Below, one piece after another: positions 16,304 to 23,605 of a stretch of DNA of 30,468 nucleotides (position 1 is its first letter; the number at the start of each line of letters is the position of its first letter). Below the pieces are notes generated by a model, which did no database searches, was not told the origin of the DNA, and saw only the letters and a program-made list of their open reading frames with translations. The stretch comes from Gammaproteobacteria bacterium (lineage in GTDB: Bacteria; Pseudomonadota; Gammaproteobacteria; Steroidobacterales; Rariloculaceae). The stretch covers positions 1 to 30,468 of the forward strand of contig PKRJ01000045.1 in the NCBI GenBank assembly GCA_017577365.1, given 5' to 3'. A program made the translations under genes and the position numbers.

Positions 16304-17317
16304 TTGAAGGTACTGGTGACCGGAGCCGCCGGTTTCATCGGGTTTCATACGGCGAAGCGTTTGCTCGAGCGCGGGGACGAGGTCATCGGGCTCGACAACC
16401 TCAACGAATACTACGACGTCACGCTGAAGCGGGCGCGGCTCGCGCTGCTCGAGCCGTTCCCGAACTTCAAGTTCGTGAAGCTCGATCTCGCCGATCGTGA
16501 AGGTGTCGCGAAGCTCTTCGCCGCCGAGCGTTTCGATCGCGTCGTCCACTTGGGCGCTCAGGCTGGAGTCCGCTACAGCCTGGAGAACCCGTTTTCCTAT
16601 ACCGACAGCAACGTCACGGGCACGCTGACGATCCTCGAAGGTTGCCGCCACCACGGGATCGAGCATCTCGTGTTCGCGTCGACGAGCTCGGTGTACGGTG
16701 CGAACACGAAGATGCCGTTCTCCGTGCATCACCACGTCGATCACCCGCTGTCGCTCTACGCCGCGACGAAGAAGGCGAACGAGCTGATGGCTCATACGTA
16801 CGCGAGCCTGTACGGCGTACCGTGCACCGGGCTGAGATTCTTCACGGTCTACGGACCCTACGGGCGCCCAGACATGGCGCTGTTCCAGTTCACGCGCAAC
16901 ATCCTCGCCGGGAAGCCGATCGACGTCTTCAACTACGGCAAGCATCGCCGCGATTTCACGTACATCGACGACATCGTCGGCGGCGTCGTGGGCGCGCTCG
17001 ACCGCATAGCGACTCCGAATCCGAGCTGGAACGGCGACGATCCCGATCCCGCCACGAGCTCCGCGCCTTACCGTCTCTACAACATCGGCAACCAGCAACC
17101 GGTCGACCTGATGCGCTATATCGAGGTGCTCGAGGAATGCCTCGGACGCAAGGCCGAGAAGAACCTCTTGCCGATGCAGCCCGGCGACGTGCCCGACACG
17201 TGGGCCGACGTGGAGGATCTGGTCGAGGACGTCGGCTACCGGCCGAGCACACCAGTCGAGGTCGGCGTGCGGCGGTTCGTCGACTGGTACGTCGATTACT
17301 ACAACGTGAAGCTCTGA
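16304..17317 (+). CDS. NAD-dependent epimerase, UDP-glucuronate 4-epimerase type
   Basis: An extended SDR that most resembles UDP-glucuronate 4-epimerases (CapI/WbnF group), interconverting UDP-GlcA and UDP-GalA. The 337-residue product has the NAD motif TGAAGFIG, the family-typical LDNLNEYYDVTLKRARL, and the catalytic SSVYG Ser plus YAATKKANE Tyr-Lys pair. FFTVYGPYGRPDMA and RRDFTYIDDIV are typical of this branch. It starts with TTG at 16304 behind AAGGGAGG. With the preceding TviB-type dehydrogenase the likely product is a galacto-configured uronic acid donor; if the dehydrogenase acts on N-acetylated sugars, this enzyme would act on UDP-GlcNAcA as TviC does. Its TGA (17315-17317) overlaps the presumed CTG start of pgi. 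Confidence 0.9.
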   Translation: MKVLVTGAAGFIGFHTAKRLLERGDEVIGLDNLNEYYDVTLKRARLALLEPFPNFKFVKLDLADREGVAKLFAAERFDRVVHLGAQAGVRYSLENPFSYTDSNVTGTLTILEGCRHHGIEHLVFASTSSVYGANTKMPFSVHHHVDHPLSLYAATKKANELMAHTYASLYGVPCTGLRFFTVYGPYGRPDMALFQFTRNILAGKPIDVFNYGKHRRDFTYIDDIVGGVVGALDRIATPNPSWNGDDPDPATSSAPYRLYNIGNQQPVDLMRYIEVLEECLGRKAEKNLLPMQPGDVPDTWADVEDLVEDVGYRPSTPVEVGVRRFVDWYVDYYNVKL

Positions 17318-18954
17318 CGGAGGGAGCGACGGATACTCGGCCGGTAACTCACGAGACCTACGGCCCGCGCACCCGGGCCTGGCGCGGCCTTCAGCATCAC
17401 GCGAGCGTCCTCGAGAAGACGACGATCCGCGCGCTTTTCGACGCCGAGCCGAACCGGTTCAATCACTTCTCGCTCGAGCGCGAAGGTCTCGTGCTGGATT
17501 TCAGCCGCCAGCTTCTCGACCGGCACGCGCTCGGTCTGCTCGTCGAGCTCGCCGAGCAGACCGAGGTGCCGCGCTGGATCGAGCTGATGTTCGCCGGCCA
17601 TCCGATCAACAACACGGAGGACCGTCCGGCGCTGCACGTGGCCTTGCGCCGGCCGGCGGATCGGCCGATCTACGCGTGGGGCGAGAACGTGATGCCGCAC
17701 GTGGACGCGGAGCGGCGCAAGATGCGCGCGCTCGCGGACGCGCTCCATGCCGGCGAGCTCAAGGGGCATACTGGCCGAGCGATCACCGACGTCGTCAACA
17801 TCGGCATCGGCGGGTCGGATCTCGGCATCGTCATGGCCGTCGAAGCGCTGGCGGAGCATGTGAAGCCCGGTCTTCGCGTGCACTTCGTCTCGAACATCGA
17901 CGGCGTGCGGCTCAAGCGCGTGCTCGACGCCGCCGACCCCGAGACGACGCTGTTCGTGATCTGCTCGAAGAGCTTCACGACGCTCGAGACGCTGACGAAC
18001 GCCCGCGTCGCCCGGCAGTGGCTGCTCGAGCACGGCGGGGAGCGCGCCGTTGCGGCGCAGTGCGTCGCCGTATCCACGAACGACGCCGCGATGGATGCGT
18101 TCGGCATCGCGAAAGACAAGCGTCTGGCGATGTGGGACTGGGTCGGCGGCCGGTACTCCGTATGGTCGGCCGTGGGGCTCACCGTCGCGCTCGCGGTCGG
18201 CTGGCCGACGTTCGAGCGCTTCCTCGCGGGCGGCCATGCGATCGACGAGCACTTCGCGAGTGCGCCGCTCGCGGAGAACCTGCCGGTGATGCTCGCGCTC
18301 ATCGGCATCTGGAATCGCAACTTCCTCGGCGCGTCGAGCCACGCGGTTCTGCCGTATGACGATCACCTGCACCGCTTCCCGGCCTATCTCCAGCAGCTCG
18401 AGATGGAGAGCAACGGTAAGTCCGTGCGGCGCGGCGGCGAGCCCGTCGAATGCGCGACGTGCCCGATCGTGTGGGGCGAGCCGGGCTCGAACGCGCAGCA
18501 CAGCTTCTACCAGCTGCTGCACCAGGGCACGGAGCGCGTGTCGATCGACTTTCTGCTGCCGGTGAGCTCGGCCGTCGGAATGCAGGCGCAGCAGGATCTT
18601 GCCGCGGCGAACTGCCTCGCGCAGGCATGGGCGCTCGCCGAGGGAGATCCGGGCGGGCAGGCGCACGGACCGCATCGCAGCTACCCCGGCAATCGCGGCA
18701 GCACGCTGATCCTGTTCGACCGGCTCGATCCGGAGACGCTCGGCAAGCTCGTCGCGCTCTACGAGCACAAGGTCTTCGTGCAAGGCGTCGTCTGGGACGT
18801 GAACTCGTTCGATCAGTGGGGGGTCGAGCTCGGTAAGCGACTCGCATCGGAGCTCGACGGATTCGTCGCCGGAGCGAGGGACCCGCGCGATGCGCCGCTT
18901 CCGGTGCGCGGCGCGATCGAGAGGCTTCGCGCCGCGCGTCCATCGTCGCGCTGA
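17314..18954 (+). CDS. pgi: Glucose-6-phosphate isomerase with non-canonical start
   Basis: Interconverts glucose 6-phosphate and fructose 6-phosphate, the branch point to hexosamine and UDP-glucose precursors. Homology to E. coli PGI begins near TRAWRGLQHH and runs to the end. PGI signature 1 (GGRYSVWSAVGL), catalytic Glu365 (MESNGK) and His396 (QHSFYQLLHQG), and Lys508 (FDQWGVELGK) are intact. No ATG, GTG or TTG exists in any useful position: the first in-frame GTG falls well inside conserved sequence (about 17491). The only plausible initiator is CTG at 17314, which overlaps the epimerase TGA as CTGA and gives 546 residues against 549 in E. coli. A GGAGGGAG lies just after it (17319-17326). 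Start assignment is inference; the gene identity is secure. Confidence 0.95.
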   Translation: MTEGATDTRPVTHETYGPRTRAWRGLQHHASVLEKTTIRALFDAEPNRFNHFSLEREGLVLDFSRQLLDRHALGLLVELAEQTEVPRWIELMFAGHPINNTEDRPALHVALRRPADRPIYAWGENVMPHVDAERRKMRALADALHAGELKGHTGRAITDVVNIGIGGSDLGIVMAVEALAEHVKPGLRVHFVSNIDGVRLKRVLDAADPETTLFVICSKSFTTLETLTNARVARQWLLEHGGERAVAAQCVAVSTNDAAMDAFGIAKDKRLAMWDWVGGRYSVWSAVGLTVALAVGWPTFERFLAGGHAIDEHFASAPLAENLPVMLALIGIWNRNFLGASSHAVLPYDDHLHRFPAYLQQLEMESNGKSVRRGGEPVECATCPIVWGEPGSNAQHSFYQLLHQGTERVSIDFLLPVSSAVGMQAQQDLAAANCLAQAWALAEGDPGGQAHGPHRSYPGNRGSTLILFDRLDPETLGKLVALYEHKVFVQGVVWDVNSFDQWGVELGKRLASELDGFVAGARDPRDAPLPVRGAIERLRAARPSSR

Positions 18955-18971
18955 AGCGACGCGCGTGCGTG

Positions 18972-18987
18972 TGCGCCGATCGGCGCA
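18972..18987. repeat. 16-bp perfect palindrome between pgi and wzi
   Basis: TGCGCCGATCGGCGCA is fully self-complementary and lies 17 bases after the pgi stop, in the 182-bp gene-free spacer before the Wzi-type gene. A smaller hairpin, CGCC-TTC-GGCG, follows at 19009-19019. No T-run follows either. It could be an operator or a transcript-end structure. Confidence 0.45.
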
Positions 18988-19136
18988 TATGACGCGGTAA
19001 TTCACCGGCGCCTTCGGCGACGCGTCCGCACCCGGTACATTCGAAATAGCGAAACCTGGCCTTCGTTGCCCCGACGGTAGTAGAGTTTGGGCCCTCTGCC
19101 GTCACAGCCCCGGCATTCGCATCCAGTTTCGTCCAC

Positions 19137-20687
19137 ATGCTCGATCTTGCTCCGCGTAGTCTCGCTCGGCCGACGGCGATGGTCGCAGCGGCACGCTGCA
19201 CGCTCCGCGGGCTTCTCGCCTCGGCCGTGGCCGTCGCGCTGGCCGATACGGCCGTCGCCGAGCCGTGGCTGCCTCCGGGCGACGCCGCGCTGCGCGCCGA
19301 TCTCGCGACGCTCGCCGACGCCGGCGTGCTACGCACGCCGATCACGACGTGGCCGATACCGTGGAAGGCCATCGGCGAGCAGCTCGACGCGATCGACGTC
19401 GCGAGACTCGACGGCTGGGCGCTCGATGCTTATCGGCGCGTCGAGGCGCGTGCCGAGCACGAGATGAGCGCCGGAAAGATCACGCCTTACACGCGCGTTT
19501 CGTTCGCGGAGGACCCGCGCGTGATCCGCACGTTCGACGATACGCCGCGCGAGGAGGCCGAAGTCGGGGCCGGCTTCGGCTGGAGCAACGACCGTTTCGC
19601 GGTGCAGCTGAACGCGACGCGCGTGTGGGACCCGGCGGACGGCGACACGTTTCGACTGGATGGCTCGTACTTGAGCGCGGACCTGGGCGGCTGGATCGTA
19701 TCCGCAGGCTATCCGGAGCGCTGGTGGGGACCGGGCTGGGACGGCAGCCTGATCCTCTCGACGAACGCCCGGCCGATTCCCCAGATCGCGATCTCGCGGG
19801 CGCGCTCGACGCCGTTCCGCCCGCGATGGCTCGGCTGGGTCGGGCCGTGGTCGTTGACGTCGTTCATCGGGCAGCTCGACGACGAGCGCGACGTCGACGA
19901 CACATTGCTGTTCGGCGCGCGCTTCGCGTTCAAGCCGGTGCCGGGGCTCGAGGTCGGCTTGTCGCGAGCCGCGCAGTGGTGCGGCGAGGGCCGTCCGTGC
20001 GATGCCGAAGCGTTCGGCAATCTCCTCATCGGGCGGGACAACCGCGGCGTGAACGTGGACGAGGAGACGGAGCCCGGCAATCAGCTCGCGGGATTCGACG
20101 CGCGCTGGGCGCCGTTCTCGAGCGGAATAGCCGCGTTCTATCTGCAATGGATCGGCGAAGACTCGCGCCAGGGCGGACCGCAGATCGGCAGCTGGCTGAG
20201 GCAAGCCGGGGTCGAGCTCGCGGGCCCGTTCGCGCGCGGCGATTGGCACCACCGAACGCATATCGAGGTGGCCGAGACGATCTGCCGCGAAGGCGGTGTG
20301 GGGCTATCCAATCAGAAGCCGCGCTGCGCGTACGAGCATTCCATCTACACGACCGGATACCGCTACGAGGGACGCAGCCTCGGTCACGGCATGGATGGAG
20401 ACGGCCGCTCGTATACGATCGGCTCGACGCTGACGAGCGTCGAGGATCGCGTCTGGCGCGTCTCGCTCCGGCACATCGAGATCAATCGCGTGGACGTGTC
20501 GGCGAACCTTCGTCACACGCTCTCGCCGACGCCGCGCGACTTCTCGGAGCTCATGCTGATGCACAGCCGGGCGCTGCCGATCGGCGAGCTGCGCGCGGCC
20601 GTCGGCTATAGCCGATTGGACGACGCGATCGACGATCGGCTCGACGAGCGCTCGATGTTCGGCTGGATAGAGTTCGTCGTCGACTGA
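19137..20687 (+). CDS. wzi: Wzi-family capsule assembly outer-membrane protein
   Basis: Wzi proteins are 18-stranded outer-membrane barrels that help hold capsular polysaccharide on the cell surface. The 516-residue product has a signal peptide ending TAVA before EPW (about residue 42), an N-terminal helical part (ADLATLADAGVLRTPITTWPIP), and alternating aromatic strands. The family hallmark YPERWWGPGWDGSLILSTNA followed by RPIPQIAISRA is present. The last residues (FGWIEFVVD) look like a terminal beta-strand. ATG at 19137 gives a rather long signal peptide; ATG at 19179 gives a tighter one, and neither has a clear ribosome-binding site. Wzi is best known with Wzy-dependent group 1 capsules, yet here it neighbours an ABC-type exporter. 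It converges on the WecA-like gene downstream. Confidence 0.88.
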   Translation: MLDLAPRSLARPTAMVAAARCTLRGLLASAVAVALADTAVAEPWLPPGDAALRADLATLADAGVLRTPITTWPIPWKAIGEQLDAIDVARLDGWALDAYRRVEARAEHEMSAGKITPYTRVSFAEDPRVIRTFDDTPREEAEVGAGFGWSNDRFAVQLNATRVWDPADGDTFRLDGSYLSADLGGWIVSAGYPERWWGPGWDGSLILSTNARPIPQIAISRARSTPFRPRWLGWVGPWSLTSFIGQLDDERDVDDTLLFGARFAFKPVPGLEVGLSRAAQWCGEGRPCDAEAFGNLLIGRDNRGVNVDEETEPGNQLAGFDARWAPFSSGIAAFYLQWIGEDSRQGGPQIGSWLRQAGVELAGPFARGDWHHRTHIEVAETICREGGVGLSNQKPRCAYEHSIYTTGYRYEGRSLGHGMDGDGRSYTIGSTLTSVEDRVWRVSLRHIEINRVDVSANLRHTLSPTPRDFSELMLMHSRALPIGELRAAVGYSRLDDAIDDRLDERSMFGWIEFVVD

Positions 20688-20692
20688 GAGCG

Positions 20693-20710
20693 CGGCGGCC
20701 GAAGCCGCCG
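20693..20710. other. Stable hairpin between convergent wzi and wecA-like genes
   Basis: CGGCGGC (20693-20699) pairs with GCCGCCG (20704-20710) around CGAA. Read on the minus strand the loop is TTCG closed by C-G, an unusually stable RNA tetraloop. It occupies the 30-bp space between the two stop codons but has no T-run on either side, so it is only a candidate transcript-end hairpin. Confidence 0.45.
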
Positions 20711-20717
20711 ACACGAC

Positions 20718-21767
20718 TCACTCGGCCGAGGGCGGCATCCAGCGGCGCTCGATCTTGCCGAGCAGCGCGTCCCAGCGGGGCATCGAGCGGTAATAGATCA
20801 CCCCGCCGCCGAGCCATGCCAGCAGCATGATGCCTTCCGGCACGCCCGCGAACTGGGCCGCGAGGCCGACCACCGCCAGCACGAGGGCGAGCCCGAGCAT
20901 CAGCGCGAGGGCCGCGTGTCGCGAGAACCCGTGCTCGATCAGCACGTGGTGCAGATGATGGTGGTCCGGCTCGAAGACGGATCGGCCGGCGAGAAGCCGT
21001 CTGACGATCGCCGAGAACAGGTCGTAGACCGGCACCGCGATGAGCCACAGCCCGGTGACCGGGGTAAGCCGGGCCTCGGGCGACTGGCAGAGCGCGATGC
21101 CGAGGGTCGCGACCGCGAGACCGAGAGACGTGCTGCCCGCGTCGCCCATGAAGACGCGCACGGGCCGATTGAACGGCAACGGCAGGTTGAACAGCAGGAA
21201 GCCCGCGATCACCGCGAGCATCAGCACGGTCAGGATCCAGAGCTCGGTGCCGAACGAGACCGCCATGCACGCGCCGATCGCGATGAAGGCGAGCCCTCCG
21301 GCCAGCCCGTCGAGACCGTCGATCACGTTGAACGCACTGATGACGGTCACGATGAACAGAATCGTGAACGCGATCGACGCCGGGCCGAGCGGCAGGTCGA
21401 AGAACAACGGCGCGCCGAGATGCGTCACCGAGAGCTCGGCACCGAACACGATGAGCATTGCGGCGCAGGATTGGGCGATCAGCCGCACGCTCGGCGGCAG
21501 CTCGTAGCGGTCGTCGACCGTTCCGACCGCGACCAGAAGGTACATCGCGAGCAGCACCGAGTTCCAGAACGGCGGCGGCCCGATGATGCTCGAGCCGAAG
21601 CCGAGACCGACCGCCATCGCGATACCGCCGATCAGCGGAACGCGCGCATCGTGGCGCTTGCGGCCGCCGGGAACGTCGACGAGCCCGACCTCCACGGCGA
21701 CGGGCCGAAGCGTGAACATGAAGAGAACGGTCACTACAAACGCGAGGAACGGCCCGACGATCGTCAT
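20718..21767 (-). CDS. WecA/MraY-family undecaprenyl-phosphate sugar-1-phosphate transferase (copy 2)
   Basis: A polytopic inner-membrane enzyme that should transfer a sugar-1-phosphate, usually GlcNAc-1-P, from UDP-sugar to undecaprenyl phosphate, starting glycan assembly. The 349-residue product has about ten to eleven hydrophobic segments and the WecA-branch motifs: Asp85-Asp86 (VDDRYEL), SAFNVIDGLDGLAG (144-157), FMGDAGS (about 206-212) and the cytosolic DHHHLHHVL. The short charged C terminus (MPRWDALLGKIERRW) is cytoplasmic. ATG at 21767 is preceded by GGAG seven bases away. A second WecA-like gene lies 224 bp upstream in the same direction; the two are clearly homologous but quite diverged, so this is not a recent duplication. 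Donor sugar specificity cannot be read from sequence. Confidence 0.9.
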   Translation of the reverse strand: MTIVGPFLAFVVTVLFMFTLRPVAVEVGLVDVPGGRKRHDARVPLIGGIAMAVGLGFGSSIIGPPPFWNSVLLAMYLLVAVGTVDDRYELPPSVRLIAQSCAAMLIVFGAELSVTHLGAPLFFDLPLGPASIAFTILFIVTVISAFNVIDGLDGLAGGLAFIAIGACMAVSFGTELWILTVLMLAVIAGFLLFNLPLPFNRPVRVFMGDAGSTSLGLAVATLGIALCQSPEARLTPVTGLWLIAVPVYDLFSAIVRRLLAGRSVFEPDHHHLHHVLIEHGFSRHAALALMLGLALVLAVVGLAAQFAGVPEGIMLLAWLGGGVIYYRSMPRWDALLGKIERRWMPPSAE

Positions 21768-21991
21768 AGTGCCGCTCCGCTACCCGAACGCCCTGCTACG
21801 CTGCGGTTTTTCAAAGGTGTCCTTTCAGTTCGTTATTGTGCCCCCGACCGCTTTGCGCGGCAGGGTCCTCGGACATATTTCGATGCCGCAAACCAGGGCG
21901 TGTGTCAATCGCGCAACACAAAATCGACACAGTTCCCCTAACAAGTGGCAACATACCAACGGTCGGGCGGGAAGCGTCCCGGCCCCTCATG

Positions 21992-23029
21992 CTACGCGGA
22001 TACTCGCACGCGAAACGCGCGAGCCATGTACATGAGACGAACGACGACGATTCCCGTTCCCACGAGCAGGAGCAGCGAGATACCGTCCGAGACGTCGGAG
22101 CGGTCCAGCACGATGCCGATGCCGGCGAGCATCGACGACAGCACGACGAAGATCGCGAACGCGCCGCGCACTCCGAAGCCCGCTTTGACGAGCAGATGAT
22201 GCAGGTGCTCGTCGTCGGGCCGGAGCGGGGAGGTCTTGCGAAGGAGACGCCGTATGATCGTCCACGAGAAGTCGAAGAGCGGCAGCGCGGCGAGCCACAA
22301 CAGCGTGACCGGTGCGGCCGCGCGAGTCGGCGGCTGACACGCGGCAATGCCGAGCGCCGCGACGGTGAAGCCCAGCAGCGTGCTGCCCGAATCTCCCATG
22401 AAGCAGCGCACCTCGCGGTTGAACCGTGCCGGCACGTTGGCCACGAGGAAGGCCGCGATCGCGCCGACGACCGTCAGCGCCGTCGTCGCGAGCACGACCG
22501 CGCCGACGTCGAGCGCGAGGAACGCGAGCATCGACAAGGTCACGATGCCCATGGCTCCTGCGAGCCCGTCGATGCCGTCGAGCATGTTGAACGCGTTGAT
22601 CGACGCGACGACGACGAGCATCGTGACGAGATAGGCATCGAGCCCGAGCAGAGGGATCTCGTCGCCGCCGAACGGCGCGCCGAGCGTCTGGATCGAGACC
22701 CCTGCGTCGATCAGCAGGACGCCCGCCGCGCAGTGAACCGGCAGGCGAAGCCAGGGCGACAGGTCGAAGCGGTCGTCTATGAGCCCGGCCGTGACGAGGA
22801 GCGCGCATGCCGCCATGAACGGCGTCACGGCGGCGTCCGACAGCGGCACGAAGCCGAGACCGAACACGAGGCCGATGAGCATCGCGAGGCCGCCGACGAT
22901 CGGGACCTCGCCTTCGTGGATCTTCCGTCCTCCGGGACGATCGACCAGGTTCAACGCGAATGCGACGGGCCGCAACGCGAACGTCGCGAGCAGGCAGAGC
23001 AAGAAACTCGCCGCGATCGGGCCGACCAA
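21992..23029 (-). CDS. WecA/MraY-family undecaprenyl-phosphate sugar-1-phosphate transferase (copy 1)
   Basis: Upstream member of the tandem WecA-like pair, 345 residues. It has multiple membrane segments and all catalytic motifs: Asp85-Asp86 (IDDRFDL), NAFNMLDGIDGLAG (145-158), FMGDSGS (210-216) and DDEHLHHLL (272-280). The NAFNMLDG variant is nearer to E. coli WecA (NAFNMVDGIDGL) than that of copy 2. Start is TTG at 23029 with AGGAG (23041-23037) seven bases before it. It is transcribed away from the kps genes out of the 576-bp control region. It may initiate an O-antigen, ECA-like or other lipid-linked glycan; classical ABC-type (group 2) capsules do not need such an enzyme. The 224-bp gap to copy 2 contains no gene. 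Confidence 0.9.
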   Translation of the reverse strand: MVGPIAASFLLCLLATFALRPVAFALNLVDRPGGRKIHEGEVPIVGGLAMLIGLVFGLGFVPLSDAAVTPFMAACALLVTAGLIDDRFDLSPWLRLPVHCAAGVLLIDAGVSIQTLGAPFGGDEIPLLGLDAYLVTMLVVVASINAFNMLDGIDGLAGAMGIVTLSMLAFLALDVGAVVLATTALTVVGAIAAFLVANVPARFNREVRCFMGDSGSTLLGFTVAALGIAACQPPTRAAAPVTLLWLAALPLFDFSWTIIRRLLRKTSPLRPDDEHLHHLLVKAGFGVRGAFAIFVVLSSMLAGIGIVLDRSDVSDGISLLLLVGTGIVVVRLMYMARAFRVRVSA

Positions 23030-23036
23030 CCCAGGT

Positions 23037-23041
23037 CTCCT
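23037..23041 (-). promoter_or_regulatory. Ribosome-binding site deciding the TTG start of WecA-like copy 1
   Basis: On the minus strand AGGAG is followed by seven bases and TTG at 23029. The next in-frame ATG is about 50 codons into the conserved membrane region, so TTG is the start. Confidence 0.75.
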
Positions 23042-23079
23042 AGAAAAGGGTGCCGCGCGGAACTATTTCAGGCCGCGGA

Positions 23080-23085
23080 AGTATA
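23080..23085 (-). promoter_or_regulatory. Possible -10 element (TATACT) for the wecA-like genes
   Basis: Read on the minus strand, TATACT lies about 50 bases before the TTG start at 23029, in an AT-richer patch. The hexamer 17 bases upstream is TTCCGA, only three matches to consensus, so activation by a regulator would be likely if this is used. Confidence 0.35.
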
Positions 23086-23246
23086 GCTATCCAAATCAAC
23101 GATCGGAAGGCCGAAGTATTCGGCGCTTCCAGGTACGTTGCTGTGTTCGCTATCACGAAATCACGAGACTCGTTGTCGGCATTGTCCTCTCGATCTTGAG
23201 AGAGCCCGACGACCGAGCGCGAGCAGCGATCGTGTCGGGCCGCCTC

Positions 23247-23266
23247 GTGTCGGTCGGCACCGACAC
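23247..23266. repeat. 20-bp perfect inverted repeat, possible operator
   Basis: GTGTCGGT (23247-23254), spacer CGGC, ACCGACAC (23259-23266). It is perfectly symmetric and sits mid-way in the divergent wecA/kps control region, so it could bind a dimeric regulator or form a leader hairpin. Confidence 0.45.
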
Positions 23267-23425
23267 GGGCTTGCCGCGCAGGGCATGGGGTCGCTGCCCG
23301 GCGCGGCGTGATAACGCGGCTTTCGAATGCGAGCTCTCGACCGTACTGCGCCGGCGAGCCTTGCGAGCTTCTCCGTCGCGCCGATATCATGCGACGCGCC
23401 GCGTACACCAGCGCTGACACTGCGA

Positions 23426-23443
23426 ACGGCCGATTTCGGCCGT
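23426..23443. repeat. 18-bp inverted repeat, possible operator
   Basis: ACGGCCGA (23426-23433), centre TT, TCGGCCGT (23436-23443). Its position about 150 bp before the kpsM -10 element fits an activator site, but the identity of any binding protein is unknown. Confidence 0.45.
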
Positions 23444-23592
23444 CAATGGGGGCGGATGCCTGTATCGAGAGGGGAAAGACGCCGCGGCACGCCCTGTCCG
23501 ACCCGTGCGGCGCATCGGCGGCCCGCCCGAATCGGCCCTTCGGCACCCAGTCCGCGAGTTCGGGACGGCGTCGGTATGGCGTGTGGGCCGGC

Positions 23593-23603
23593 TATAGTAT
23601 AAG
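23593..23603 (+). promoter_or_regulatory. -10 element(s) immediately before kpsM
   Basis: TATAGT (23593-23598) and the overlapping TATAAG (23598-23603) lie 8-17 bases before the two possible kpsM starts (GTG 23606, ATG 23615). There is no Shine-Dalgarno sequence in between and no clear -35. Transcription from here would produce a leaderless or nearly leaderless mRNA for the whole kpsMTED operon. Confidence 0.4.
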
Positions 23604-23605
23604 CC

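Larger units (their letters stand above)
23030..23605. other. 576-bp gene-free divergent control region between wecA-like and kps genes
   Basis: No convincing gene is seen on either strand; open frames here have arginine-rich, unrecognisable products. The region separates the minus-strand WecA-like gene from the plus-strand kpsM. It contains a minus-strand -10-like TATACT at 23080-23085, two perfect hairpin palindromes (23247-23266 and 23426-23443), and TATAGTATAAG directly before kpsM. No ops (GGCGGTAG) element for RfaH was found. Confidence 0.6.

Noticed and set aside
16642..17313. In-frame extension of pgi into the epimerase gene
   Set aside because: The upstream part is a low-complexity shadow of the epimerase in another frame and has no homology to PGI; only the part after 17314 fits the family.
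21768..21991. TTGACA on the minus strand (21908-21903) as a promoter for WecA-like copy 2
   Set aside because: No -10 hexamer at 16-18 bases; the nearest AT-rich hexamer (AAATAT) is 22 bases away, so the spacing is poor.
23040..23546. 168-codon minus-strand frame in the wecA-kps control region
   Set aside because: Product is unlike any family I know, is Arg/Ala-rich, has no ribosome-binding site, and would cover two palindromes and promoter-like sequences.
23030..23605. RfaH ops / JUMPstart element before the capsule operon
   Set aside because: GGCGGTAG was not found; GGCGGATG near 23451 differs at a key position and lacks the surrounding JUMPstart context.
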